Of a DNA stretch of 64,000 nucleotides, positions 18,521 through 25,726 are shown in pieces. The position numbers and the translations under genes are program-made. Below the pieces are notes generated by a model. The model saw nothing but the letters and a program-made list of their open reading frames with translations. It ran no database searches and was not told where the DNA came from. The stretch covers positions 210,233-274,232 of the forward strand of contig NZ_AEIZ01000026.1 of the NCBI RefSeq assembly GCF_000165675.1, written 5' to 3'. Position 1 is the stretch's first letter; each line of letters opens with the position of its first letter. Source of the DNA: Leuconostoc fallax KCTC 3537. GTDB taxonomy: Bacteria > Bacillota > Bacilli > Lactobacillales > Lactobacillaceae.

Positions 18521-19330
18521 TTAGTAATCATTCAATATTGCATCAAGCTGGTCTCCACTATGGCTACCACCACCATTCGAGCCACCACCACTATGCCCAT
18601 TAAACTGAGGAGATAATTGTAGGTAAACTAATGCTAAGACAAGCCCAATAATACCCATTGCAATTAAGTTCAAACTCGTAACGGCTGATAATGCAAATCC
18701 TAAGAAGAAGAATGGCCAAAGTTCAGCTGATGCCATCATGTTAATAACCATTGCATAACCAACAACCACGATGAATCCACCAGCTACGGCTAAGCCATCT
18801 GTTAACCAATCTGGAATGGCATTCAAAGCACCCTGAACCGCTGTGGCTGGTACGGCTAAGATAAGACCTGCTGGAATAGCAATACGCAAACCTTGCAAAA
18901 TCAATCCAACCCACTGTACTAACTCAACACCCCGAATACTACCTTCTTCGGCTTCACGGTCGGCAATATGTGCCAAACCAACAGTCAATGTTCGTACGAT
19001 AGTTGTCAAAACCAAACCGGCAACAGCCAATGGAATGGCCATTGCAATACCGGTTGAAATAGATGTTTGTGCCGGTCCAGCAACCAAGATTGCAGAAGCC
19101 ACTGAAGCTAACGCAGCATCAGGTGCCACTGCAGCACCAATATTCATCCAACCCAAAGCGATCAATTGTAGTTGCCCACCTAAGACAACACCTTCCATCA
19201 AATGACCGGTAGCAGCGCCAATTAATGTGGCAGCAACTAGTGGTTGGTGAAATTGGAACTGATCCAAAATACCTTCCATACCTGCTAAGAATGCCACAAT
19301 CAATACTAATATAACTGATATTATTGACAT
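18521..19330 (-). CDS. manM: mannose-family PTS system, IIC component
   Basis: The sugar-channel subunit of the mannose-family PTS. The 269-residue protein has the family N-terminus (MSIISVILVLIVAFLAGMEG), HQPLVAATLIGAATGH, GGQLQLIALGWMNIGAA and VVVGYAMVINMMA, with about seven hydrophobic segments. Its last 30 residues form an unusual Gly/Ser/His-rich tail (HSGGGSNGGGSHSGDQ) after the last helix, which looks like a flexible cytosolic linker. The ATG at 19330 follows AAAGGATATAAAAAC. Second gene of the unit, between IIAB and IID. Confidence 0.95.
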   Translation of the reverse strand: MSIISVILVLIVAFLAGMEGILDQFQFHQPLVAATLIGAATGHLMEGVVLGGQLQLIALGWMNIGAAVAPDAALASVASAILVAGPAQTSISTGIAMAIPLAVAGLVLTTIVRTLTVGLAHIADREAEEGSIRGVELVQWVGLILQGLRIAIPAGLILAVPATAVQGALNAIPDWLTDGLAVAGGFIVVVGYAMVINMMASAELWPFFFLGFALSAVTSLNLIAMGIIGLVLALVYLQLSPQFNGHSGGGSNGGGSHSGDQLDAILNDY

Positions 19331-19380
19331 GTTTTTATATCCTTTACTCTAAATTTATCAAAATGTTTCAAATGACCAGA

Positions 19381-20367
19381 TCATGACTTGGTCTTATCTT
19401 TTAGCAACTTCCAGATATCTTGTTCACCATCTGCTGGGACTTTCTGTACATAGAATGAAACGCCTTGATCGCGTAACTTTTTCAATGTGTCGATATCGTT
19501 ATCATCAACAGAAACGGCATTGGTAATCATACGCTTACCTTCTGAATGCGCCATTGATCCGATGTTAACTTTTGGAATTTCAGCACCTTGACTGACGACC
19601 TTTTCCAAATCTTGAGGGTTTTCAAACAATAACATCACTTTTTGACCACTGAATCGTGCATCATCCCAAACTTCCATATACTTAGCTAACGGAATGACAT
19701 TCACTTTAACGCCGACCGGTGCCGCTTGTGTAATCAAAGTTTTACGTAATTCATCACGGGCAACGCCATCAGATACGACGATAATCCGATTTGGATTTGC
19801 ATACTTTGTCCAGGCTGTCGCAACTTGACCATGCAATAATCGTGTATCAATACGTGCTAACTTGATGTTCATTGTTGCATGCCCTGTATGCTCTGCTTCT
19901 GAAGCAACAACCACTTCCGGCTGGTCTGTATCATCCTCAGTTGCTGTATCTGTCGCTGCATCAGCTGCCTTTGCTTCTGGTATCGACTTCACACCGTCAC
20001 GCGCAACAGGTACCAAATACGCTGCTAATTCTGCAGCAGTGTTCATACCTAAGCGTCCACCATATGCTTCAATAAGCATTGGTAGATTGAGTCCTGACAA
20101 GATCGCCGTTTTCTCAGGATTCTTCTGTTGAATCAAACTTGCGCGATTAAATGGTGAGCCACCCCATAAATCAACCAAGAATAATACATCGTCATCATTA
20201 TCAAATTTAGCGAGTGCTTCTTGATAATGCTTATCTAAATCATCAGGCCCCTCGTTAGGCAAAAATGTGACAACTTCAACATTCTCTTGCTCTCCGAAAA
20301 TCATCGTGCCCGACATCAAAATGCCTTTAGCAAAATCACCATGGCTAGCGATAATTAAATTAACCAT
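19381..20367 (-). CDS. manL: mannose-family PTS system, fused IIAB component
   Basis: Cytosolic phosphotransfer protein that passes phosphate from HPr to the incoming sugar. In the 328 residues the IIA domain comes first (about 1-125; phospho-His9 in [11 protein letters not shown]), then an Ala/Asp/Glu-rich linker (about 130-165), then IIB (about 166-328) with its phospho-His179 in [11 protein letters not shown]. Start ATG at 20367 is preceded by AAGGAAGG. First gene of the IIAB-IIC-IID operon; the promoter at 20481-20509 overlaps a cre site. It is the only IIAB in the window, so it may also serve the fused IIC-IID encoded just upstream. Confidence 0.96.
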   Translation of the reverse strand: MVNLIIASHGDFAKGILMSGTMIFGEQENVEVVTFLPNEGPDDLDKHYQEALAKFDNDDDVLFLVDLWGGSPFNRASLIQQKNPEKTAILSGLNLPMLIEAYGGRLGMNTAAELAAYLVPVARDGVKSIPEAKAADAATDTATEDDTDQPEVVVASEAEHTGHATMNIKLARIDTRLLHGQVATAWTKYANPNRIIVVSDGVARDELRKTLITQAAPVGVKVNVIPLAKYMEVWDDARFSGQKVMLLFENPQDLEKVVSQGAEIPKVNIGSMAHSEGKRMITNAVSVDDNDIDTLKKLRDQGVSFYVQKVPADGEQDIWKLLKDKTKS

Positions 20368-20480
20368 AAGATAATTCCTTCCTTCTTACCATTAAGGTAT
20401 CCCTCAACTATTTAGCAAATAACTACTATCAGAACAAGTGTCGTAACATAACTCTGATATTTAGCTTTTCCCTAATTCAA

Positions 20481-20517
20481 AGTATACCCTTTTTCTTTTT
20501 CTAAGTAAACGCTTACA
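20481..20517 (-). promoter_or_regulatory. manL promoter with overlapping cre (CcpA) site
   Basis: Reverse strand: -35 TTTACT (20504-20509), 17-bp spacer, -10 TATACT (20481-20486). The -35 lies inside AGTAAACGCTTACA (20504-20517), a full match to the cre consensus WGWAARCGYTWWCW. CcpA bound there would block polymerase, so glucose repression is predicted. Confidence 0.8.
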
Positions 20518-20533
20518 AGTTCTTTCAATAAGA

Positions 20534-20557
20534 AAGTGTAATGTTTACATTACACTT
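20534..20557 (-). terminator. AT-rich inverted repeat after the IIC-IID fusion gene
   Basis: Ten-base arms (AAGTGTAATG and its complement, 4-nt loop) lie 18 bp past the fusion-gene stop. On the reverse strand they are followed by the T-rich TTCTTATTG, so a weak intrinsic terminator is the likeliest reading; an operator for the downstream promoter is the alternative. Confidence 0.5.
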
Positions 20558-20574
20558 CCAAAGCATTATTTATT

Positions 20575-22185
20575 TTAGGCTTGTAGTCCCAAAATGCCGA
20601 GCATCCGACCAATAATACCAATGACGAATAATCCAAAGATAATTGCCAAAGGATTCACACGACGCTTCAATAGCCACAAAACACCCATAGTTAGTAACAA
20701 AGCTGCCAAACCAGAAAGTAATTGACCGTTAACAATCTGATCCAAAGTTGTTGTCACTGTTTTACCAGTATCTGGGTTCTTAACTCGTGAAACAACGAGT
20801 GGGAAATAAATCGTTGTCCATCGTGGGACTAACACACCCATGATAAACATTCCTAGAACCGATGCACCTAGCGTCACATCTTGCATGATACCACCAGCTA
20901 GGTTTTGCGTAATATTCTTACCCTGTTGATAACCAATTTGTTCACCATACCAAAGGACAAGTAAACGCATCACGTTCCAAACCACGAAGAACATTATTGG
21001 ACCAATCCAAGAGCCGTTTGCGGCAAATGATGCAGCTAAGGCGCCTAGTATAGGTCGTAATGTTCCCCAGAACACAGGATCTCCAACGCCGGCTAAAGGT
21101 CCTAACATACCAACTTTCACACCACTAATGGCCGCGTTATCAACTTCGGCACCATTAGCACGTTCTTCTTCAAGTGCCATTGTGACACCAACAATTGGTG
21201 CTGCCATATATGGATGTGTATTGAAGAATTCCAAATGACGTTGCATTGCTGCAGCTTGTTCAACCTTATCGTCTGGATACAAACGTCGAATAGCTGGAAT
21301 CATAATATATCCAAAACCAATGTTTTGCATACGTTCGTAGTTGAACGATGCAAGTAAGAATCCTAATCGATAGAAAATCGACCGCTGATCTTTTTTAGTT
21401 AAACGTTTCCAAGACGAGGTATCGAAAGTCGACTGTTGTGTTGTCACATCAACCGTCTTTTTACCACGTAAGCGAATGTAAATCAATGCTAATGATACAC
21501 CGATGATACCCATTGCAATCAAATTCAATTCGGTCACAGCTGCTAAGACAAATCCTAAGAAGAAGAATGGCCATAATGAATCTGCCGCCATCATGTTAAT
21601 GACCATGGCATATCCGACAACAACCACGAAACCACCAGCAATTTGTAATCCTTCTGTGATAACTGTTGGGATAGCATTCAAACCAGCCACAACTGCTGAT
21701 GACGGAATGGATAAGATTAACATCGCTGGAATTGCAACACGTAATCCTTGTAGCAGTAACGCACCAAAATGAAGATACTCAATCGTCCTAAATTTAGCTT
21801 TTCGAGCCGCTTCATCAGCCAAATGCGCAATCACAACTGTTGCTGTACGAACAAAGATGGTTAATACTTGACCAGCTACGGCTAGTGGAATCGCTAAGGC
21901 AATACCTTCTCGAACACTAACGCCAGCAGGCCCAGTAACCAAAATTGCACTCACAATAGCAGCTAATGCCGCATCGGGTGCCATTGCTGCACCGATGTTC
22001 ATCCAACCCATTGTGATCATTTGCAAAGACCCACCTAGCATAATCCCTTCAATTGGCCGGCCCATTGCAACACCTATTAGTGTAGACGCTACTAACGGCT
22101 GATGGAATTGCCACGCGTCTAAGACGCTACCCATCCCCGCTAGAAGCGCTACAACAAATACCAAAATTATCGATATGATTGTCAT
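20575..22185 (-). CDS. mannose-family PTS system, fused IIC-IID protein
   Basis: A single 536-residue frame joining two PTS membrane subunits normally encoded separately. Residues 1-239 are IIC (MTIISIILVFVVALLAGMGS, HQPLVASTLIG, VVVGYAMVINMMAAD); about 240-262 are a linker rich in Thr and Ser; 263-536 are IID (FYRLGFLLASFNYERMQ, HLEFFNTHPYMAAP, GMLGPLAGVGDPVFWGT). No ribosome site or start codon remains at the junction, so this is a true fusion and not a missed stop. No IIAB accompanies it; it probably uses the IIAB gene 200 bp downstream. Both halves resemble the separate IIC and IID genes at 17670-19330, which suggests duplication followed by fusion. Promoter and cre site at 22233-22269. 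Confidence 0.9.
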   Translation of the reverse strand: MTIISIILVFVVALLAGMGSVLDAWQFHQPLVASTLIGVAMGRPIEGIMLGGSLQMITMGWMNIGAAMAPDAALAAIVSAILVTGPAGVSVREGIALAIPLAVAGQVLTIFVRTATVVIAHLADEAARKAKFRTIEYLHFGALLLQGLRVAIPAMLILSIPSSAVVAGLNAIPTVITEGLQIAGGFVVVVGYAMVINMMAADSLWPFFFLGFVLAAVTELNLIAMGIIGVSLALIYIRLRGKKTVDVTTQQSTFDTSSWKRLTKKDQRSIFYRLGFLLASFNYERMQNIGFGYIMIPAIRRLYPDDKVEQAAAMQRHLEFFNTHPYMAAPIVGVTMALEEERANGAEVDNAAISGVKVGMLGPLAGVGDPVFWGTLRPILGALAASFAANGSWIGPIMFFVVWNVMRLLVLWYGEQIGYQQGKNITQNLAGGIMQDVTLGASVLGMFIMGVLVPRWTTIYFPLVVSRVKNPDTGKTVTTTLDQIVNGQLLSGLAALLLTMGVLWLLKRRVNPLAIIFGLFVIGIIGRMLGILGLQA

Positions 22186-22232
22186 ACTCTAATCCTCTAC
22201 CTAACTCTAGGCTCCTAATATTTACTGTTTTT

Positions 22233-22269
22233 ATTGTAACCCCTTTCTATATTAATGTAAACGGTTTCA
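22233..22269 (-). promoter_or_regulatory. promoter of the IIC-IID fusion gene with overlapping cre site
   Basis: Reverse strand: -35 TTTACA (22256-22261), 17-bp spacer, -10 TACAAT (22233-22238). The -35 is part of TGTAAACGGTTTCA (22256-22269), which fits the cre consensus TGWAANCGNTNWCA at every position and overlaps the manA stop codon. The geometry is identical to the manL promoter. Confidence 0.78.
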
Positions 22270-23295
22270 AAGACTTTTTGAAACTATTTTATATTTATCA
22301 ATTATCTTAATTTTTAAGAACGCCAGATCATTATTACGATAAATTTTTGGTGTTACAAAACTCTTAATCAATGTCATATCACCATCTACAACATAACTGT
22401 TAACATCCTTAGCCAAAATAAAGCTCATACCCTTTTGCAAATCATAATGTTCATGACCAATAGTGAGTGTACCCTTTCCTGAAATAACTGTAAATAATTC
22501 ATAGTTATGATGTTGATTAAGAACTGTACGCCCTCTAACTGACAACTTATCAATTGAGAAATACGGTGCCATGAGTAAGCGTGTAATAATTGTGTTATCT
22601 TGCATCATGATTCTTTGCCCTAAAATAGGATCGATATGTGGTGCTTTGGTTACCGATAACGCCTCGTCTACTTGTAATGCTCTTAGTTGATGCGTCGTTG
22701 GATCAACGCGATCAAAATCATAGAAACGGTAGGTTGTATCTGAACTTTGCTGAATTTCCATTGCCACAATACCTGCACCTAAGGCATGAAAGGTTCCCGA
22801 TGGGACGTAAAAGAAGTCACCAGTTTTAACAGGAATTGTCCGCAAGATATTAGCCCAATCTTTATCGTTCACTGCTTGACGTAATGCTGTTTTGTTTTTA
22901 GCACGATGACCATAATAAAGTTTTGCACCAGGCTCGGCAGATAAAATATACCAACTTTCCGTTTTGCCAAAGTTCTCGCCCACTTTTCTGGCTTGATCGT
23001 CATTTGGATGAACTTGAATGGACAAATTCTTTTGCGCATCTAAAATTTTCACCAATAGCGGAAATGCTTCATTTTCACCGTGACCACCAAATAGTTCAGG
23101 ATGCTGCTGCCAAACCTCTGCTAAAGGCATGCCCGATAATTTACCATTCATAACATGACTATCACCATTCTGGTGTGCAGCAACCACCCAAGCTTCACCA
23201 ACATGATCACTTTCTAAGTTAAACCCATAATCAGCAAGGTTTTGGCCACCCCACATTTTCTGATGTAGCTCACTTTTCAAAAACAAAATCGTCAT
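22267..23295 (-). CDS. manA: mannose-6-phosphate isomerase, class I
   Basis: Zinc-dependent interconversion of mannose-6-phosphate and fructose-6-phosphate, feeding PTS-imported mannose into central metabolism. The 342-residue cupin protein has WGGQNLADYGF at the N-terminus, KILDAQKNLSIQVHPNDDQA (metal-site His; split here as KILDAQKNLS and IQVHPNDDQA), and YVPSGTFHALGAGIVAMEIQ. The ATG at 23295 follows AAAAGGAGGAAGTC. It is the first gene of the cluster on this strand, upstream of the IIC-IID fusion, and has its own cre site at 23309-23322. Confidence 0.95.
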   Translation of the reverse strand: MTILFLKSELHQKMWGGQNLADYGFNLESDHVGEAWVVAAHQNGDSHVMNGKLSGMPLAEVWQQHPELFGGHGENEAFPLLVKILDAQKNLSIQVHPNDDQARKVGENFGKTESWYILSAEPGAKLYYGHRAKNKTALRQAVNDKDWANILRTIPVKTGDFFYVPSGTFHALGAGIVAMEIQQSSDTTYRFYDFDRVDPTTHQLRALQVDEALSVTKAPHIDPILGQRIMMQDNTIITRLLMAPYFSIDKLSVRGRTVLNQHHNYELFTVISGKGTLTIGHEHYDLQKGMSFILAKDVNSYVVDGDMTLIKSFVTPKIYRNNDLAFLKIKIIDKYKIVSKSL

Positions 23296-23308
23296 GACTT
23301 CCTCCTTT

Positions 23309-23322
23309 TGATACCGCTTTCA
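23309..23322 (-). promoter_or_regulatory. cre site in the manA leader
   Basis: Reverse-strand TGAAAGCGGTATCA matches the cre consensus TGWAANCGNTNWCA at every position. It lies 14 bp before the manA start and downstream of a possible -10 (TATCAT), so CcpA would act as a roadblock. Confidence 0.65.
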
Positions 23323-23406
23323 CAGAACATGATAACACATTTATTCGAATATTTATGCTAATATATAGGCTAATACTTCAGCACCAATATAAGACTGGAG
23401 AACATT

Positions 23407-23892
23407 ATGAAAATAGGAAATTTTAGATTAGGTTTAAGAACACTAAAAACAGCATTTGCTGTAATGATCATCATCGTGACATTTTATTTTTTCAATCGGC
23501 CACCATTCATCGCTGCGCTAGCTGCCGTTTTCGCATTGCGTGAAACTTGGGAAACCACTTTGAGTTTCGGTAAGGTTAGATTGATTTCAAACGCTGTTGG
23601 TGGTGCTCTGGCACTACTTTATTTTTTAATTCATCAAGCTGCTAATAATGCTCCCTGGGTTTCAATGGTCTTACTACCACTGCTTGTCATCGTTGAGATT
23701 GTTTTATTAGATGGTTTCAATTACAACACGGGTGTTATTGGTGGCTTGGCTGCACTACTTATGATTTCACTGACAATTTCAGCTGATGAAACGATTTTTT
23801 ATGTTTTTGAAAGAATTATGGATACTTTCATTGGCGTTGCCGTAGCTATTTTAATCAATCGATTTGGATCACCCGAAAAAGAAAACGACTGA
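23407..23892 (+). CDS. FUSC/aromatic acid exporter-like membrane protein (short)
   Basis: A 161-residue membrane protein resembling the N-terminal part of the ArAE/DUF939 (FUSC-like) family: GLRTLKTAFAVMII, FAALAAVFALRETWETT-type segment (seen as ALAAVFALRETWETT), IGNAVGG-type turn (SNAVGGALALLYF) and RIMDTFIGVAVAILIN. About five hydrophobic segments are present. Full-length members often have a C-terminal cytosolic domain that is absent here; the stop lies in a clean terminator, so this looks like a natural short form. Possible role in efflux, not provable here. Divergent from manA. Confidence 0.7.
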   Translation: MKIGNFRLGLRTLKTAFAVMIIIVTFYFFNRPPFIAALAAVFALRETWETTLSFGKVRLISNAVGGALALLYFLIHQAANNAPWVSMVLLPLLVIVEIVLLDGFNYNTGVIGGLAALLMISLTISADETIFYVFERIMDTFIGVAVAILINRFGSPEKEND

Positions 23893-23912
23893 AATATTTC
23901 AGCCGTTTTTTT
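23883..23912. terminator. bidirectional intrinsic terminator
   Basis: ACG-A-CTGAAA pairs with TTTCAG-C-CGT with A and T runs outside. The stem contains the stop codons of both convergent neighbours (FUSC-like + and HAD -). Confidence 0.85.
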
Positions 23913-24723
23913 CTAACCAATCTTCAATTGTATTCATGACACCATCAGCACGATTATCTGCCAACGCCTTTTTATTAATACTTTGTAACATAAACGGCGA
24001 TGCATTCGGCATAACATAAGCATTGGTATACTTTTGTAACATTTCTAAATCATTACCATTGTCACCAAATACCATGACTTCATCATCTAAGACATCATAG
24101 TAGTCTTGTAGCACTTGAATTCCAGTGGCTTTATCAACGCCATGACCCAAAATATCAACTGAACCAAAACCAGATCCAGTAGCATGCAATTCATTACCAA
24201 ACACTTCTCTGAGCTTAGCAACATGATGTTGTACTTCATCAGTTGGCCAAACAAAAGTCACCTCTAGTATTTTTTCATCCACAGCCAATAATTTTTCAAC
24301 CTGTTTAACATTCGGATAAAACAATTTAACTTGTGCTGCGACTTCTGGTGTCGCGTGATTGGAAATGTAAGTCGTTTCCTCACCGGTCATGATAATTAAA
24401 TTTTCAGCTGATTCCGGATTCTTAGCATTCCAATCAATGACTTTACCCAATTCATCAGGTGTTAAATGCACCGAATACAACTTCTGATCAAACGTTGATA
24501 CCACAGCGCCATTTGAGGCGACATAATCAATCTGATGGCCTTCATCCAAAACCGGCTGAAATAATTCTTGCAAATTCCTGATTTGTCGACCAGAAGCTGC
24601 CACGAATTTAATTTGACGATTGTTTAATTCTACTAATAATTTTGCAAAGCGTTCAACATTATACATGTTATCCTTTCGCAAAAAAGTACCGTCCATATCG
24701 GACGCAATTAATTTAATACCCAT
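23899..24723 (-). CDS. Cof-type HAD-IIB family phosphatase
   Basis: A 274-residue cytosolic haloacid-dehalogenase hydrolase that removes phosphate from sugar phosphates or similar small molecules. Motif I is LIASDMDGTFL (nucleophile Asp and acid Asp), motif II is FVAASGRQ, motif III Lys lies near KATGIQVL, and motif IV is VMVFGDNGNDLEML. The large cap of the Cof/IIB class lies between II and III. Substrate is unknown. It overlaps the terminator of the convergent gene and stands about 30 bp downstream of the GtrA gene on the same strand. Confidence 0.92.
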   Translation of the reverse strand: MGIKLIASDMDGTFLRKDNMYNVERFAKLLVELNNRQIKFVAASGRQIRNLQELFQPVLDEGHQIDYVASNGAVVSTFDQKLYSVHLTPDELGKVIDWNAKNPESAENLIIMTGEETTYISNHATPEVAAQVKLFYPNVKQVEKLLAVDEKILEVTFVWPTDEVQHHVAKLREVFGNELHATGSGFGSVDILGHGVDKATGIQVLQDYYDVLDDEVMVFGDNGNDLEMLQKYTNAYVMPNASPFMLQSINKKALADNRADGVMNTIEDWLEKNG

Positions 24724-24754
24724 TTTGATACCTTTCCGTTATTGAAACATTATT

Positions 24755-25162
24755 TTATGAACGTTTCTTAAAAACGTAGAGTTTACCTAACACAAAATTG
24801 GAAATTACAACAAAAACGTTTTGAATTAAATTCCAGGTGTTAGCTTCTTGGTGTAGTAAACGTACACCAAATGCCAATATAGCAAATCCTAATATTCCGG
24901 TTAGTACACGGGCAAGATAAAATTGCCAGACTTCATATGCCAACCCCTTAAAGCCATGCACTTGAGAACCAAAAACCCATACGCGGTTTGTTAAGTAGGC
25001 AAACAAAACGCTCCAAAACCAAGCCATGATATAAGCAAATTGATAAGTGCTATGCCACACTGTAAACAAAAGATAAAATACAACCATATTGACTAACGTT
25101 GTTAGCCCACCAAATATGAGATACAAAATTAGCGCACGATAACGCACCAATAACATTTTCAT
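24755..25162 (-). CDS. GtrA-family membrane protein
   Basis: A 135-residue protein with four membrane helices, matching the GtrA family: LILYLIFGGLTTLVNMVVFYLLF at the N-terminus (given here in parts: IFGGLTTLVNMVVFY), WFWSVLFAYLTNRVWVFGS and NFVLGKLYVFKK at the end. GtrA proteins flip or transfer lipid-linked sugars in wall polysaccharide or O-antigen modification. No glycosyltransferase lies next to it, so the partner is unknown. Between a 53-aa small membrane protein gene and the HAD gene. Confidence 0.88.
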   Translation of the reverse strand: MKMLLVRYRALILYLIFGGLTTLVNMVVFYLLFTVWHSTYQFAYIMAWFWSVLFAYLTNRVWVFGSQVHGFKGLAYEVWQFYLARVLTGILGFAILAFGVRLLHQEANTWNLIQNVFVVISNFVLGKLYVFKKRS

Positions 25163-25219
25163 TTTATTTGTCCACCTTATTAGGATAATAACTTTATCAT
25201 TATATCAAAAATAATACAA

Positions 25220-25380
25220 TCATTCTAAGGTATCCTCATCTTTATGCGTCACCTTTTGTTGATCTTGTTGAGATAATTTCGCGATGTGTTGTCGATACCA
25301 CCGCATCAAGAACCACATACCAACATTAGAAATAATCATTGCTATAACAATCCATAAAAAAATAAAGTCCATTTATCCAT
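25220..25380 (-). CDS. small single-pass membrane protein (about 50 aa)
   Basis: Too short for routine calling. From ATG 25372 the frame gives 50 residues: one membrane helix (LWIVIAMIISNVGMW) followed by a charged tail rich in Gln, Lys, Asp and Glu. The best ribosome site, AGGTGG, instead serves the ATG at 25378-25380, whose frame stops after 12 codons unless one T is added to the run at 25356-25362 (seven present). With that base the product is 53 residues beginning MDKWTLFF. The same one-base-short pattern affects other genes in the window, so I favour the longer form. It lies upstream of gtrA on the same strand. Function unknown. Confidence 0.55.
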
Positions 25381-25409
25381 AATTTCCACCTATTATTAAA
25401 CCATAACAT

Positions 25410-25622
25410 AAAAAATCCCTCTGACCGGAGAGGGCAATGGTCAGAGGGTTTTGATGAATAATCATCAAGTATCAATCAGTTAATTGGGGGATCTGATTGA
25501 AAACATTACTGGGGGGAGTAATGAAACTCAAATGTTAATTGAGTATGTTTTAATAATACACCAATTTATCACTTGATATGTAACAAAACACATTCTATTT
25601 CATTACACAATCATTACACATC
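25410..25622 (-). ncRNA. candidate CcpA-controlled small RNA with C-rich hairpin loops
   Basis: The 350-bp stretch between the small membrane protein and gntP holds no open frame but five hairpins on the reverse strand. In transcript order: ACTCAA/TTGAGT (25544-25526); CATTACT/AGTAATG with a loop of six C (25523-25504); CAATCAG/CTGATTG with CCCCC in its loop (25499-25473); TTGATGA/TCATCAA (25468-25451); and a 10-bp CCCTCTGACC/GGTCAGAGGG terminator whose loop contains CCCTCTCC, ending in ATTTTTT (25448-25410). A promoter with a cre-overlapping -35 lies upstream. C-rich loops are how several Firmicute regulatory RNAs bind Shine-Dalgarno sequences. The structure is seen; RNA status and function are inference. 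Confidence 0.65.
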
Positions 25623-25628
25623 ATTCTG

Positions 25629-25664
25629 ATAATACTGATTACATCAACCGTGTAAGCGCTTAAT
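25629..25664 (-). promoter_or_regulatory. promoter with overlapping cre site, upstream of the candidate small RNA
   Basis: TGTAAGCGCTTAAT (25651-25664) matches the cre consensus WGWAARCGYTWWCW at 13 of 14 positions. On the reverse strand its CTTACA (25651-25656) can act as -35, with a 16-bp spacer to -10 TATTAT (25629-25634). This is the same cre-on--35 layout as the two PTS promoters. Confidence 0.6.
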
Positions 25665-25726
25665 GGATAGCATCAATATTGTGAAAAAATAACTAAAACA
25701 TTGGTTTCTCGTAACGAAATTTTAAT

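Noticed and set aside
20534..20557. Operator reading of the inverted repeat downstream of the IIC-IID fusion
   Set aside because: Its place right after a stop and the T-rich 3' side fit a weak terminator better; kept only as an alternative.
25411..25545. Series of repeats resembling a CRISPR array
   Set aside because: The elements are different inverted repeats with no common direct repeat or spacers; they read as hairpins of one RNA.
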